Below, in pieces: positions 39,750 through 51,470 of a stretch of DNA of 64,000 nucleotides. Position 1 is the stretch's first letter, and every line of letters begins with the position of its first letter. The notes under the pieces were generated by a model. It worked only from the letters and a program-made list of their open reading frames with translations. It searched no databases and was not told where the DNA came from. The stretch is from positions 48,001 through 112,000 of the forward strand of contig CAXNAD020000001.1 in assembly GCA_964200185.2 (NCBI GenBank), read 5' to 3'. The DNA comes from Choristocarpus tenellus KU-1152 (Eukaryota; Phaeophyceae). The position numbers were made by a program, and so were the translations under genes.

Positions 39750-40130
39750 TTATGAAAATTTTTGTTTAAGACGACTAGCTTTACCAGCTAAATAACGTAA
39801 ATAATATAATTTTGAACGTCTTATTTGGGATGATTTTTGAATTGTAATTGATTCTAATTTCGGTGAATTTAATAAAAATATTCGTTCTACCCCAATCCCT
39901 TGAATAACTTTACGAACCATAATAGTTTTATTTATACCACTATTTCTTTGACAAATAACGAGTCCTTGAAAATATTGAATACGTTCTTTATTTCCTTCTC
40001 GAATTAATACACCAATTTTCACATTATCTCCAACAAGTATTTTAGGAATATCTTTTTTTATATAAGGTTTTTCAATTGAATTAATAATTTGTGTAGAATT
40101 AATTTTAATAACAAGATTATTATTTGTCAT
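39750..40130 (-). CDS. rpl19: 50S ribosomal protein L19
   Basis: Large-subunit protein bL19, 126 residues. Core features: PKILVGDNVKIGVLIREGNK, RIQYFQGLVICQRNSGINKT, RKVIQGIGVERIFLLNSPKL and the C-terminal RRSKLYYLRYLAGKASRLKQ. The ATG at 40128-40130 touches the outer edge of a 53-bp-arm inverted repeat, so the whole leader is one arm of the hairpin and no free ribosome binding site is visible. Confidence 0.96.
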   Translation of the reverse strand: MTNNNLVIKINSTQIINSIEKPYIKKDIPKILVGDNVKIGVLIREGNKERIQYFQGLVICQRNSGINKTIMVRKVIQGIGVERIFLLNSPKLESITIQKSSQIRRSKLYYLRYLAGKASRLKQKFS

Positions 40131-40240
40131 ACAACTATTAATAATAAATGTATAAAGTTCTATATTTTCTTATATATAATAATTATATATTATATATAAG
40201 AAAATATAGAACTTTATACATTTATTATTAATAGTTGTAT
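40129..40240. repeat. 53-bp-arm inverted repeat between rpl19 and rpl27
   Basis: Arms 40129-40181 and 40188-40240 are perfectly complementary, with a 6-base centre. The left end includes two bases of the rpl19 start codon. The arms read outward ACAACTATTAATAATAAATG and contain TATAAAGTTCTATATTTTCT. It lies between the divergent rpl19 and rpl27 genes and is 28 bp from the rpl27 promoter. Confidence 0.92.
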
Positions 40241-40267
40241 TTTATTATTAAAACTTTATAATAAATC

Positions 40268-40296
40268 TTGTCAAAAAAGATAAATTAGTGTATAAT
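40268..40296 (+). promoter_or_regulatory. Sigma70-type promoter for rpl27
   Basis: TTGTCA (40268-40273), 17-base spacer, TATAAT (40291-40296). Only one mismatch to the consensus and ideal spacing; 64 bases before the rpl27 ATG. It begins just outside the long inverted repeat. Confidence 0.7.
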
Positions 40297-40359
40297 AAAT
40301 TTAACTAATATAAGAATTTTTAAATCAACATATTTATTTTAATTTATATATATATATCT

Positions 40360-40602
40360 ATGGCTCATAAGAAAGGTGCAGGTAGTACTAAAAATGGACG
40401 TGATTCGAATCCTAAATATTTAGGTGTTAAATGTTATCAAGGACATCAAGTTAAAGCAGGTAATATTTTAATTAGACAACGAGGGTTAACTGTAAAACCT
40501 GGAGAAAATGTTGGTATTGGGAGAGATTATACTTTGTATGCTTTAAAATCAGGTATTGTAATTTTTAAGAAAAAAAAAAGAACGTTTATTTCTATCAATT
40601 AA
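40360..40602 (+). CDS. rpl27: 50S ribosomal protein L27
   Basis: Large-subunit protein bL27, whose N-terminus reaches the peptidyl transferase centre. 80 residues: [40 protein letters not shown], then [20 protein letters not shown]. No N-terminal cleavage sequence. Own promoter at 40268. Confidence 0.98.
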   Translation: MAHKKGAGSTKNGRDSNPKYLGVKCYQGHQVKAGNILIRQRGLTVKPGENVGIGRDYTLYALKSGIVIFKKKKRTFISIN

Positions 40603-40618
40603 TATATAAAATTAAGAC

Positions 40619-40648
40619 TTGATTTTTTTAATAGGTTTGTGGTATAAT
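40619..40648 (+). promoter_or_regulatory. Sigma70-type promoter for clpC
   Basis: TTGATT (40619-40624), 18-base spacer, TATAAT (40643-40648). It implies a leader of about 155 bases before the clpC ATG at 40811, long enough for regulation. AAGGA lies 12-16 bases before the ATG. Confidence 0.6.
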
Positions 40649-40810
40649 AGTAATTATCATATAAACTTAGTTATATGATTGTAAATATTATTTCAATTAA
40701 AAATTGTAATATTTATAGTTAGGGTTGATATTTATGCATTAAAAATTTTTTTAAATCTGAATTATTAAATAATTTAGATTTATTATTTATTAATTAAGGA
40801 ATTAAAATTT

Positions 40811-43800
40811 ATGGTCTTTGAACGTTTTACAGAGCGCGCGATACAAGCAGTAATGAGATCACAAGAAGAAGCAAGACTTATTGGACATAATTTTGTTGGA
40901 ACGGAGCAAATTTTATTAGGATTAATGCGTGAAAAAGAAGGTATAACATGCCGTAATATAATGAAATTTAATGTTAGTCTTAATGATTTAAGATTAGAGG
41001 TAGAAAGAATAATTGGCCGTGGAAAAGGGTTTATTTCTTTAGAGATTCCATTTACTCCAAGAGCCAAACGTCTTCTTGAAATGTCAGTAATACAATCAAA
41101 ACAATTAAATCGTAGTTATGTAGCACCTGAGCATCTTCTTTTAGCAATACTGAATGACCAAAGTAGTATTTGTATAAATATATTGCAAAATCTTGATGTC
41201 GATATTGCAAAATTAAAAAAAAATGTATTATTTGAATTAGGTGAAATAACTGATGGTTACAATTCAAATTATGAAAATAATGGTATTATTGATGCCGAAA
41301 TCGTAGTTGATTATAATAATGATTATACTATGAATAATAGAAATATGAATCTTATTCAAGAACTTGAAGAAAATTTCAGTGATAATGAAGCTGAAGATGT
41401 TTTTATTAATGATAATATTCTTTTAGGGCGAAATAAAAAATTTACTGGAAATGAATATGAATATGAGAACGAAACTAAACTAAATAGTGACAATGAAAGT
41501 GAAGATGATCTTAATGACAATAAACCGAAAAAAAAACGAATATCAATGTTAGATTTTATATATGAAAAAAAAGATGAATATATTATAAAAAGTAAAAATC
41601 TTTTTTCTAAGAGATTTAGAAAAACTTTGAATTTCTTAGAGAGAAAAAATGACGATGAAAATGAATGGGAAGAAGAAAATAAAACAGATATTGAAAATTA
41701 TCCTGGAACTGAAAGTGATAATTATGTTGAAAGTGATATTGAAAGTGATATTGAAAGTGATATTGAAAACGATATTGAAAACGAAAAAAATAATATAGAA
41801 AAAAATAGTGAAGATGACGATTATAAACCTAAAGATTTATTTTTATATAATGATTTTGATGAAGAAGTTTTTAATAATCCAAATTTACAAGAATTTACTA
41901 GTGATTTAACTGCTGATGCCAAAGCAGGAAAATTAGATCCAATGATCGGTAGAGAAAATGAAATTGAACGTGTAATACAAATTTTAGGTCGTCGTCGAAA
42001 AAATAATCCTATTTTAATCGGCCCAGCTGGGGTAGGAAAAACAGCGGTAGCTGAAGGTTTAGCACAACAAATAATTGATAAAAAAGTACCAAGACAATTA
42101 CATAATTATAAAATTATTGTTTTAGATATAACTTTATTACTTGCAGGAACAAAATATCGAGGTGAATTTGAAGAAAGATTAAAATTAATTTTGGATGAAA
42201 TGAAAAGTTTTCCAAATATAATTATTGTAATTGATGAAGTTCATACTTTAGTTGGTGCTGGATCTGCAGAAGGAGCTTTAGATGCTGCAAATATTTTAAA
42301 ACCAGCCTTAGCTCGGGGTGAATTGCAATGTATAGGTGCAACAACAGTTGATGAATTTAGACAATATATCCAAAAAGATCCAGCTTTAGAACGTCGTTTT
42401 CAACCTGTTTGGGTAAATGAACCGAGTATTGAAGAAACCATAGCTATATTAAAAGGACTTCGAATGAGTTATGAACATCATCATCAAGTAAAAATTGAAG
42501 ATGAAGCAATAGAAGCAGCTGTAAAATTAGGTTCTCAGTATATAAATGACCGTTTTTTACCAGATAAAGCTATCGATTTAATTGATGAAGGAAGTTCAAG
42601 AGTAAGACATATTAATTGTAATTTACCTTTAGCGGTTCAAACTTTAGAAGGAGAATTATCAAATATTATATCTAAAAAAGATAAATCTGTTCGTGAACAA
42701 AATTATGAAAAAGCGGAAATTTATAAAAAACAAGAAAAAACAACTCGTGGTCATATGGCTTCTATAATTCGAGTTCAAGCAGAAGATAGAGCAGAAGCAG
42801 GCATGCCAGATGGCGTGCTTGATACATTAAAAGTAGATGCAGATGATATTGCTGCTATTGTAGCAGTTTGGACTGGTGTTCCAGTAACAAATATAACAGA
42901 AGATGAAAATAGTAGATTAATTGATTTAGAAAATCTACTTCATACAAGAATTATAGGTCAAAAAGAAGCCGTTAGTGCTATTGCTAGAGCTGTTCGACGA
43001 GCTCGATTAGGTATGCGTGATATGAATCGACCAATTGCAAGTTTCTTTTTTTCAGGACCAACTGGAGTAGGTAAAACAGAATTAACAAAAACATTAGCAT
43101 CTTTTTTCTTTGGAGCAGAAGATGCTATGGTACGTTTAGATATGTCTGAATATATGGAACGTCATACTGTAGCAAAATTAATTGGTTCACCTCCGGGATA
43201 TGTTGGTTATAGTGAAGGTGGAATATTAACAGAAGCTGTAAGACGAAAACCCTATACTCTTATTTTATTTGATGAAGTAGAAAAAGCTCATGCAGATATT
43301 TATAATTTATTATTACAAATTTTAGATGATGGTCGATTAACTGATTCACAAGGTCATACAGTAGATTTTACAAATACAATTATAATCATGACATCTAATT
43401 TAGGATCAACAGAAATTGATGAACAAGAAGTTCAACAAGAAGCTGAACAAAAAAATGAAAAAAGACGAGAAAAAGAAACAAAAAGACTTCTTGATGTATT
43501 AGATAAAAACCATGAAAAAAGAAATAATAATAATATTATTTCAAATTATGAGGAAGATGAAAATCTAGAAAAAAATGAAGAAAAAAAATTAACACCATAT
43601 GAACAGTTACGTGAAATTGTTATAAAAAGTTTAAAAAAATATTTTAGACCTGAATTTTTGAATCGTTTAGACGAAATTATTGTTTTTGAACAATTAACAA
43701 AAGAACATATAACGAAAATTGCTGATATTATGGTTAAAGATTTAATTAAACGTGTTCATGAAGAAAAAAATATAACACTTAATTTAAGTGAGAAAATGAT

Positions 43801-44212
43801 GAATCTTTTAGTTGAAGAAGGTTTCGATCCACAATATGGAGCTCGACCATTACGTCGAGCAATTGTTAAATTAATTGAAGATAATGTTTCTCTTGCTTTT
43901 TTAAGATATATGAAAGAAAAAGAAATGAAAAAAAATCCTGTTACTGTTAGTTTAGATGTTGATTCAAAAAATCAAGTTAAAGTTCATATAATAGAAACTG
44001 TTATTCCTTCGATTGAAGAAAAAGATAAAAATATAGAAAGAGAAAAAGAACAGAAAAAAAATAATTATGTTAAACCAGTATTATCATCAGATGATATTCA
44101 AAGAATTATACGAGCTGCTGCTGATAAAGGAATTAAGAGATTAGAAAAAGAAAAACTAGAAAAAAAACGATTAGAAAATAAAGAACAAAAAATTAAAAAT
44201 AATTTTTTATAA
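40811..44212 (+). CDS. clpC: Clp protease ATPase ClpC with large acidic insertions
   Basis: Hsp100 unfoldase of the stromal Clp protease. 1133 residues against about 820-850 normally. Order: Clp_N double repeat (1-145); a novel insertion about 150-358, acidic with a Lys/Arg patch and tandem ESDI units; AAA-1 with Walker A GPAGVGKT (404-411) and Walker [11 protein letters not shown] (471-480); a coiled M domain near 615-650; AAA-2 with GPTGVGKT near 750. A second Lys/Glu/Asn-rich insertion of about 60 residues follows at 870-930 before [19 protein letters not shown], and a charged C-terminal extension ends it. The frame is intact and catalytic motifs are complete, so it is probably functional. 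Promoter at 40619. Confidence 0.97.
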   Translation: MVFERFTERAIQAVMRSQEEARLIGHNFVGTEQILLGLMREKEGITCRNIMKFNVSLNDLRLEVERIIGRGKGFISLEIPFTPRAKRLLEMSVIQSKQLNRSYVAPEHLLLAILNDQSSICINILQNLDVDIAKLKKNVLFELGEITDGYNSNYENNGIIDAEIVVDYNNDYTMNNRNMNLIQELEENFSDNEAEDVFINDNILLGRNKKFTGNEYEYENETKLNSDNESEDDLNDNKPKKKRISMLDFIYEKKDEYIIKSKNLFSKRFRKTLNFLERKNDDENEWEEENKTDIENYPGTESDNYVESDIESDIESDIENDIENEKNNIEKNSEDDDYKPKDLFLYNDFDEEVFNNPNLQEFTSDLTADAKAGKLDPMIGRENEIERVIQILGRRRKNNPILIGPAGVGKTAVAEGLAQQIIDKKVPRQLHNYKIIVLDITLLLAGTKYRGEFEERLKLILDEMKSFPNIIIVIDEVHTLVGAGSAEGALDAANILKPALARGELQCIGATTVDEFRQYIQKDPALERRFQPVWVNEPSIEETIAILKGLRMSYEHHHQVKIEDEAIEAAVKLGSQYINDRFLPDKAIDLIDEGSSRVRHINCNLPLAVQTLEGELSNIISKKDKSVREQNYEKAEIYKKQEKTTRGHMASIIRVQAEDRAEAGMPDGVLDTLKVDADDIAAIVAVWTGVPVTNITEDENSRLIDLENLLHTRIIGQKEAVSAIARAVRRARLGMRDMNRPIASFFFSGPTGVGKTELTKTLASFFFGAEDAMVRLDMSEYMERHTVAKLIGSPPGYVGYSEGGILTEAVRRKPYTLILFDEVEKAHADIYNLLLQILDDGRLTDSQGHTVDFTNTIIIMTSNLGSTEIDEQEVQQEAEQKNEKRREKETKRLLDVLDKNHEKRNNNNIISNYEEDENLEKNEEKKLTPYEQLREIVIKSLKKYFRPEFLNRLDEIIVFEQLTKEHITKIADIMVKDLIKRVHEEKNITLNLSEKMMNLLVEEGFDPQYGARPLRRAIVKLIEDNVSLAFLRYMKEKEMKKNPVTVSLDVDSKNQVKVHIIETVIPSIEEKDKNIEREKEQKKNNYVKPVLSSDDIQRIIRAAADKGIKRLEKEKLEKKRLENKEQKIKNNFL
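41728..41783 (+). repeat. 12-bp tandem repeat inside the clpC insertion
   Basis: About four to five units of GATATTGAAAGT, the last two altered to GATATTGAAAAC, encoding ESDI/ENDI tetrapeptides at residues about 307-324. The unit keeps the reading frame. It looks like a recent slippage product within the acidic insert. Confidence 0.88.
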
Positions 44213-44321
44213 ATTTAAAATTATTTAATAATTCGATTATATATATAATATACATATTACTATAATATTATTTTCATATTTTTCTTAAATAGATATTCTA
44301 TTAAATACAAATTAATTAAAT

Positions 44322-44531
44322 ATGGCTAAAAGTAAAAATGTTCGAATTATTATAAATATGAAATGTACAAATTGTAAAAAAATTAACCATAATAATTTAA
44401 CTATAACTAAAATTTCAAAAAGTACTCAGTATACAACAACAAAAAATCGTCAAAATAATCCGGAACGATTAAAATTAAAAAAATTTTGTGCACATTGTAA
44501 TTCTCATACTTTATATCAAGAAATAAAATAA
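44322..44531 (+). CDS. rpl33: 50S ribosomal protein L33
   Basis: Large-subunit protein bL33, 69 residues. Zinc-type cysteine pairs CTNCKK and CAHC are both present, with the family pattern TTTKNRQNNPERLKLKKFC. It precedes rps18 by 7 bp, the conserved rpl33-rps18 pair of plastids. Confidence 0.96.
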   Translation: MAKSKNVRIIINMKCTNCKKINHNNLTITKISKSTQYTTTKNRQNNPERLKLKKFCAHCNSHTLYQEIK

Positions 44532-44538
44532 TAAATTT

Positions 44539-44808
44539 ATGAATAAATCAAAACGTCCTACTTCTTCGATTAAACCAACAGATATTATTGATTATAATCA
44601 AACAGATATTTTATTATCTTTTTTAACCGAACAAGGCAAAATAAAATCACGTTATTTAACTCATTTAACGTTAAAACAACAACGACAATTATCAAAATCG
44701 ATTAAACGGGCTCGCATGATAAATTTATTACCATTTAAATTTAATAAAAATTGGATTAAATCTAATAAAAATTCAATTAAGAAAAATAATACTTATTTAA
44801 AAAAATAA
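44539..44808 (+). CDS. rps18: 30S ribosomal protein S18
   Basis: Small-subunit protein bS18, 89 residues. Conserved core DIIDYNQTDILLSFLTEQGK, IKSRYLTHLTLKQQRQLSKS and IKRARMINLLPF. The tail is Lys/Asn-rich. Likely co-transcribed with rpl33. Confidence 0.95.
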   Translation: MNKSKRPTSSIKPTDIIDYNQTDILLSFLTEQGKIKSRYLTHLTLKQQRQLSKSIKRARMINLLPFKFNKNWIKSNKNSIKKNNTYLKK

Positions 44809-44909
44809 TAACAATTAAATCAAATTATTAGTATATATAGTTAATATAACTAATTAAATTATTTATTAAAGAAACTAATATATTTTATTATATATACGAT
44901 AAAAATACT

Positions 44910-45419
44910 ATGAGTCGGTCACAACGAAATGATAATTTTATCGATAAAACTTTTACGATAATGGCAGATCTTATTTTAAAGACTTTTCCTGCAAGTAAAG
45001 AAGAAAAACAAGCTTTTTATTATTATAAAGATGGTCTTTCGGCACAATTAGAAGGAGAATATGCGGAAGCTTTAGAAAATTATTATGAAGCTTTACAAAT
45101 TGAAGAAGATTATAAAGATCGTAGTTTCATTCTTTATAATGTTGGATTAATTTATGCAAATAATGGAGAATATTTAAAAGCTTTAGAATATTATCATCAA
45201 GCAATAGAATTAAATTCAAATTTACCTCAAGCTTTAAATAATATTGCTGTAATTTATCATTTTCAAGGAGTTAAAGCTTCTGAAAAACAAAATTTTAATA
45301 TTGCTAAAATATTATTTATTAAAGCTTCTAATTATTGGAAACAAGCTATTAATTTAGCTCCCGATAATTATATTACAGCTCAAAATTGGCTTCAAACAAC
45401 AATGCGATTTTCTTTTTAA
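44910..45419 (+). CDS. ycf3: Photosystem I assembly protein Ycf3
   Basis: TPR protein that assists assembly of PsaA and PsaB. 169 residues: N-terminal [20 protein letters not shown] and [20 protein letters not shown], then three TPR units from about residue 48 to 150 ([20 protein letters not shown] is the first). No introns, unlike land plants. Full length. Confidence 0.97.
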   Translation: MSRSQRNDNFIDKTFTIMADLILKTFPASKEEKQAFYYYKDGLSAQLEGEYAEALENYYEALQIEEDYKDRSFILYNVGLIYANNGEYLKALEYYHQAIELNSNLPQALNNIAVIYHFQGVKASEKQNFNIAKILFIKASNYWKQAINLAPDNYITAQNWLQTTMRFSF

Positions 45420-45488
45420 TTAATAATATTATTATATAATTGAAATTTATTAATTTTTTTTTTTTCAGTATAGTAATATTTTATTTAA

Positions 45489-46964
<1,476 letters not shown>

Positions 46965-46975
46965 GAAATTTTTCA

Positions 46976-47377
46976 ATGAGTTTAAATATTCGTGTAATTG
47001 CTCCCAATGGTTTAATTTGGGATACAGAAGTCGATGAAGTAGTTTTACCTAGTTTAACAGGTCAAATAGGTATATTACCTGGTCATGCACCTTTAATTAC
47101 TGCTCTTGAAATTGGAATTTTAAGAATTAAAGTAAATTTATCTTGGACACCTATTATTGTTTTAGGTGGATTTGCTGTCATTAAAAAGAATGAAGTTATT
47201 GTTCTAATAAGTGGGGTGGAAAAAATAAATAAAAAAGATTATAATCAAGCAAATGAATTACTAGAACAAGCAACTAAAAACTTAGAACAAGCAAAAACAA
47301 TTAAAGAAAAAATTGAAGCATCACAAGATATAAAAAGAGCATCTTCAAGATTACAAGCTTTTCAATTTTTAGAATAA
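46976..47377 (+). CDS. atpE: ATP synthase CF1 epsilon subunit
   Basis: Regulatory stalk subunit, 133 residues. N-terminal beta-sandwich (MSLNIRVIAPNGLIWDTEVD, LPSLTGQIGILPGHAPLITA) and a C-terminal helical hairpin. AGGAAATTTTTC precedes the ATG. Cotranscribed with atpB; tatC follows 37 bp later. Confidence 0.97.
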   Translation: MSLNIRVIAPNGLIWDTEVDEVVLPSLTGQIGILPGHAPLITALEIGILRIKVNLSWTPIIVLGGFAVIKKNEVIVLISGVEKINKKDYNQANELLEQATKNLEQAKTIKEKIEASQDIKRASSRLQAFQFLE

Positions 47378-47414
47378 TTAATCCTAATAATAAAATAATA
47401 ATGAGATATTTAAT

Positions 47415-48218
47415 ATGATACAAAAAATTTCTAAATTAAATTTTTCATTTTTTTCAATTTATCCTTTTTCAAATATGGTTTTTGTAACAAAATCATTATT
47501 TGAATTATATTCGACTGAACATTTTAATGAATTTCGACAAAGATTTTTTCATACTTTAATTTTTTTTTTTTTAAGTTTTTTAATATTATTTGCTAATATT
47601 AAATTAATAGTTCAAATTTTAGAAAATCCAGTTTTAAATGTAAAATTTTTTCAATTTTCACCTGGAGAATATTTTTTATCTACACTTAAAATTTCATTTT
47701 CTAGTGGTTTATTATTTTTAATTCCTTTTTTATTAAATCAAATTCTTTTTTTTTTTTTTCCTGCTCTAGATGAAAAACAAAAAAAAATTCTTTTTATATT
47801 ATTTATTAATTCTATTTTATTATTTTTAGGAAGTTTATTTTTTTCATATTTTTTATTAATTCCAGCTGCTTTAAATTTTTTTATTAATTATAGTATTGAT
47901 GTAATCGAACCTTTATGGTCATTTGAACCTTATTTTGAATTTGTTTCTTCTTTATTTTTAAGTACTGGATTAGTTTTTCAAATTCCAATAATATTAATTG
48001 TATTAAGTTTATCAAAATTAATTAATCCAACAATAATATTTAATTATTGGCGTTTTATGTTATTTTTTTCTACTCTTTTAGGAGCAATTTTAACACCTTC
48101 TGCAGACCCAGTTACACAATTAATATTATCGGTAGCTTTATTTTTTTTATATATTTCTGGTAGTCTTATATCGATTTTTTTATTAAAAAAAAATTATGAA
48201 TTACAATTAAAATTATAA
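47415..48218 (+). CDS. tatC: Twin-arginine translocase subunit TatC
   Basis: Receptor of the thylakoid delta-pH/Tat pathway, which moves folded proteins into the lumen (former ycf43). 267 residues with six predicted spans. The conserved N-terminal region reads STEHFNEFRQRFFHTLIFFF and later FSPGEYFLSTLKISFSSGLL. Near the C-terminus GAILTPSADPVTQLILSVAL is diagnostic. About 30 N-terminal residues precede the conserved part; a later ATG at residue 21 is also possible. Confidence 0.95.
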   Translation: MIQKISKLNFSFFSIYPFSNMVFVTKSLFELYSTEHFNEFRQRFFHTLIFFFLSFLILFANIKLIVQILENPVLNVKFFQFSPGEYFLSTLKISFSSGLLFLIPFLLNQILFFFFPALDEKQKKILFILFINSILLFLGSLFFSYFLLIPAALNFFINYSIDVIEPLWSFEPYFEFVSSLFLSTGLVFQIPIILIVLSLSKLINPTIIFNYWRFMLFFSTLLGAILTPSADPVTQLILSVALFFLYISGSLISIFLLKKNYELQLKL

Positions 48219-48280
48219 ATTTCTTATTTTAATCTTTTTATCAAATATTATTAAAATTTTTATATTTTCCAAATTTCAAA

Positions 48281-49240
48281 ATGGAAACTTTGAATCATAC
48301 GACTATTAAAAAAATAAAAACATTTATTTTAATTTTAAGTATTATAATCAGTCAATCAATAATATTTATTAATAATTCAGAAGCATATCCAATTTATGCA
48401 CAACAAGCTTATACAAATCCTCGCGCAGCAAATGGTCGTATAGCTTGCGCAAATTGTCATTTAGCAGAAAAAGCAGTTGAAATAGAAACACCTCAAGCTA
48501 TTTTACCAAATACTGTTTTCGAAGCAACAATCAAAATTCCTTATAACAAAACTGCTAAACAAATTTTATCTAATGGTCAATTAGGTAATCTAAATGTAGG
48601 TGCAGTTGTAATTTTGCCCGAAGGTTTTAAATTAGCACCTAAAAATCAAATTTCTAAAGAAATTCAACAAAAAAATAAAGGTGTTTTTATTTCTCCTTAT
48701 AGTTCAACACAAGAAAATATTTTAGTTGTTGGACCTATATCTGGTGATCAACACCAAGAAATTATTTTTCCTATTTTATCGCCAGATCCTGAAACAAATA
48801 AAAAAGTTAATTTTTTAAAATATCCTATTTATGTAGGAGCGAACCGAGGAAGAGGACAAATTTATCCTACAGGTGAAAAAAGTAATAATAATATAATTAC
48901 TTCTTCTTTAAATGGTCAAATTTTAACAATTCAAACATCAGAAAAAGGAGAAAAAGTTTTAAATTTATTAAATTCTGAAGGACAAGAAATGAAACAAGTT
49001 ATTCCGAAAGGATTAACATTAATTGTTTCAGAAAAAGATATTATTAAAATTGATCAACCATTAACAAAAGATCCTAATGTTGGTGGTTTTGGGCAAACGG
49101 ATAAAGAAATTGTTTTACAAAATTCTAATCGAGTTATTGGTTTTATTTTATTTTCTTTTTCTGTTTTACTTACCCAAATTTTCTTTGTACTTAAGAAAAA
49201 ACAATTTGAAAAAGTTCAACTTGCCGATTTTGAATTCTAA
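48281..49240 (+). CDS. petA: Cytochrome f (PetA)
   Basis: c-type cytochrome of the b6f complex that reduces cytochrome c6. 319 residues: signal peptide 1-35 (ending NNSEA), mature N-terminal Tyr36 (YPIYAQQAY) which is the axial heme ligand, heme site CANCH (C56, C59, H60), the luminal beta domain, and one C-terminal span (residues about 285-303) with the tail KKKQFEKVQLADFEF. Full length. Confidence 0.98.
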   Translation: METLNHTTIKKIKTFILILSIIISQSIIFINNSEAYPIYAQQAYTNPRAANGRIACANCHLAEKAVEIETPQAILPNTVFEATIKIPYNKTAKQILSNGQLGNLNVGAVVILPEGFKLAPKNQISKEIQQKNKGVFISPYSSTQENILVVGPISGDQHQEIIFPILSPDPETNKKVNFLKYPIYVGANRGRGQIYPTGEKSNNNIITSSLNGQILTIQTSEKGEKVLNLLNSEGQEMKQVIPKGLTLIVSEKDIIKIDQPLTKDPNVGGFGQTDKEIVLQNSNRVIGFILFSFSVLLTQIFFVLKKKQFEKVQLADFEF

Positions 49241-49305
49241 AAAACTAGAAAACAAATTATTTATAATATTTAATTTGTTTTTTATTTTTTAATATATAAT
49301 AAACA

Positions 49306-49452
49306 AGGGCGAAAATTGTTTTACCTTTTTTGAAAATAAAACTAGAATGGTTAAGATTTTGGATTCCAACTCAATATAATATAAGTTCGCGTTATTATTA
49401 ATACTATATTATTAAATAAATTTGAGAATAAAATCTTTTTCATCGCCCTTTT
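49306..49452 (+). ncRNA. Candidate structured small RNA between petA and acsF
   Basis: The 324-bp petA-acsF spacer has no gene but contains a TATAAT at 49295-49300 followed 6-7 bases later by AAGGGCGA. About 130 bases on lies the exact complement TCGCCCTT (49443-49450) followed by TTTC. Inner pairings continue: TTTTA/TAAAA, then ACTCAA/TTGAG enclosing a TATAATATA/TATATTATTA stem. This gives one long rod about 145 bases long with paired ends, as in 6S or SRP-type RNAs. I do not find the conserved core of tmRNA, SRP RNA or RNase P RNA, so identity is open. Confidence 0.4.
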
Positions 49453-49564
49453 CTTAATATTTTATCCAAATATAGTATATTTTATAAATAATAATCTTAA
49501 TTTAGATTTTAATTTTCAATCTCATTAATTTAGAATTAATTAAATATTTCATAATCTTAAAAAA

Positions 49565-51364
49565 ATGATAAATACTCAAATACCTCCAAAAAAAAATTTA
49601 CTTGTTAATAATAATTATATGTCTATTAATGATAGATATAATAAAAACGATGTAACAATACAAAAAGATTCACAAGAAACAATACTTGCACCTCGTTTTT
49701 ATACGACAGATTTTGAAGAAATGGCAAATTTAAATATTGAATCTAATAAACTAGAACTTCAAGCTGTTTTAAGAGAATTTGAATTTGATTATAATAAAGA
49801 TCATTTTGTGCGAGATAAAGAATTTAAAAAACCTTGGTTAAATATTTTTGATTATGAGACTAGAAGATTATTTATAGGTTTTTTACAGCGCTCATGTACA
49901 GCTGAATTTTCTGGATTTTTGCTTTATAAAGAATTATCAAGAGCTTTAAGAGAAAAAAATCCCTTACTAGCAGATGGATTTGCATATATGTCACGTGATG
50001 AAGCAAGACATGCAGGTTTTTTAAATAAATCGATGTCTGATTTTAATGTAACACTTGATTTAGGCTTTTTAACTAAAAACCGAAAATATACTTTTTTTCC
50101 CGTAAAATTTATATTATATGCAACTTTTTTATCTGAAAGAATTGGTTATTGTCGTTATATAACAATTTATCGTCATTTAGAAAAAAATTCTAAATATCGT
50201 ATTTATCCAATTTTTAAGTTTTTTGAATCTTGGTGCCAAGATGAAAATCGTCATGCAGATTTTTTTGCTGCAGTTTTGCGATCACAACCACATTTACTTA
50301 CAACTTTAGAATCAAAACTTTGGTGTAGATTTTTTTTATTGTCTGTTTTTATTACAATGTATATCAATGATTTACAAAGAGCAAATTTTTATGCAACTAT
50401 TGGTTTAGATGCAATAAAATTTGATGTCTTTGTTATTAAAAAAACTAATGAATTTTCAGGACGATTATTTCCAGTTATTTTAGATTTAAAGCATCCAAAA
50501 TTTTATACTTATTTAAATAGATTAGTAAAAATAAATAAAGAATTATTAGAAATTGATTTACTTAAAAAATATTTTAATGATAGTTTTAAATATATAAATT
50601 ATATTTTTTTAAATTCAATTCCAAAAAATAATAATAAAATAAATAATTTGAAAAATTATTTTCCTGCTATTTTTTTAATATATTTAGAAAATTGTTTAGG
50701 AAAAAAATTAACTGAAAAATTCATTAATAAATTTTCTATCACATTTTCTAAAAAATTAAATGATAATTTAGAAAATGATTTTGATATAAAATCAAACCGT
50801 TTAAATTTACGAAAATCAAAAGAAGAAAAACGAATAGAATTATCGGACAAATTAATGGATTGTTTACATATAACATTAAATGAAGTTTTTACAAATAATT
50901 CTATTAATGAAATAATAAGTGAGCTAAACAAGGATGTTAGTTTTGATTTAAGTGAAAAATTATCGCAAATTTTGTTAGGTAAATTAAAATTTGATCTTAA
51001 GGATACGAATAATTTACCACAAAATTTAAATCAAAAAATACAAGATGATATTCTTTCTTCATATTTTCGTAATGTTTATATGAAATTTATAATAATGAAA
51101 AATCAATACATTATAAACCAATTAAAAAAAGAATTTTCAATAATCTTAGAAAATGAACTTGTTAAAATTATTCCTACCAAATTTGGTAATTCAATAAAAC
51201 AATTAAATTTATATAATAATAAAAATAAATTTTTTGAAAACATTTCTATTGAACTTCAGAAAAATTTATCAACTAATTTGTTAGTTTTACTAAAAAATAA
51301 TAACATTATTGAAACAGAAAAAAATACTGAAATAATAACTATTTTTAATAAAATTTTTAATTAA
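49565..51364 (+). CDS. acsF: Aerobic Mg-protoporphyrin IX monomethyl ester cyclase with novel C-terminal extension
   Basis: Di-iron enzyme that forms the isocyclic ring of chlorophyll using O2. Residues 1-331 match AcsF/CHL27: [30 protein letters not shown], the iron ligands in RDEARHAGF (145-152) and DENRHADFF (226-234), and [20 protein letters not shown]. The family would end about 50 residues later with a hydrophobic stretch and a KLYLMKPI-type tail. Instead, residues 332-599 are an unfamiliar Lys/Asn/Leu-rich, helix-prone extension. The missing tail seems to be in the next ORF (51471-51785). Catalytic residues are complete. Ycf54, its partner, is at 22675. Confidence 0.93.
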   Translation: MINTQIPPKKNLLVNNNYMSINDRYNKNDVTIQKDSQETILAPRFYTTDFEEMANLNIESNKLELQAVLREFEFDYNKDHFVRDKEFKKPWLNIFDYETRRLFIGFLQRSCTAEFSGFLLYKELSRALREKNPLLADGFAYMSRDEARHAGFLNKSMSDFNVTLDLGFLTKNRKYTFFPVKFILYATFLSERIGYCRYITIYRHLEKNSKYRIYPIFKFFESWCQDENRHADFFAAVLRSQPHLLTTLESKLWCRFFLLSVFITMYINDLQRANFYATIGLDAIKFDVFVIKKTNEFSGRLFPVILDLKHPKFYTYLNRLVKINKELLEIDLLKKYFNDSFKYINYIFLNSIPKNNNKINNLKNYFPAIFLIYLENCLGKKLTEKFINKFSITFSKKLNDNLENDFDIKSNRLNLRKSKEEKRIELSDKLMDCLHITLNEVFTNNSINEIISELNKDVSFDLSEKLSQILLGKLKFDLKDTNNLPQNLNQKIQDDILSSYFRNVYMKFIIMKNQYIINQLKKEFSIILENELVKIIPTKFGNSIKQLNLYNNKNKFFENISIELQKNLSTNLLVLLKNNNIIETEKNTEIITIFNKIFN

Positions 51365-51470
51365 CGAAAAAATTAATATTATTAACTTTTTCGTTAAAAT
51401 ACTAACAAATAAAAAAATTTAATTAATTAGATAATATTACTAATAAATAAAAATCTATATTACCAATAAT

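Noticed and set aside
49300-49460. tmRNA (ssrA) for the petA-acsF spacer
   Set aside because: No tRNA-like T-arm (TTCGANTC) next to the 3' end and no tag reading frame ending in Ala-Ala.
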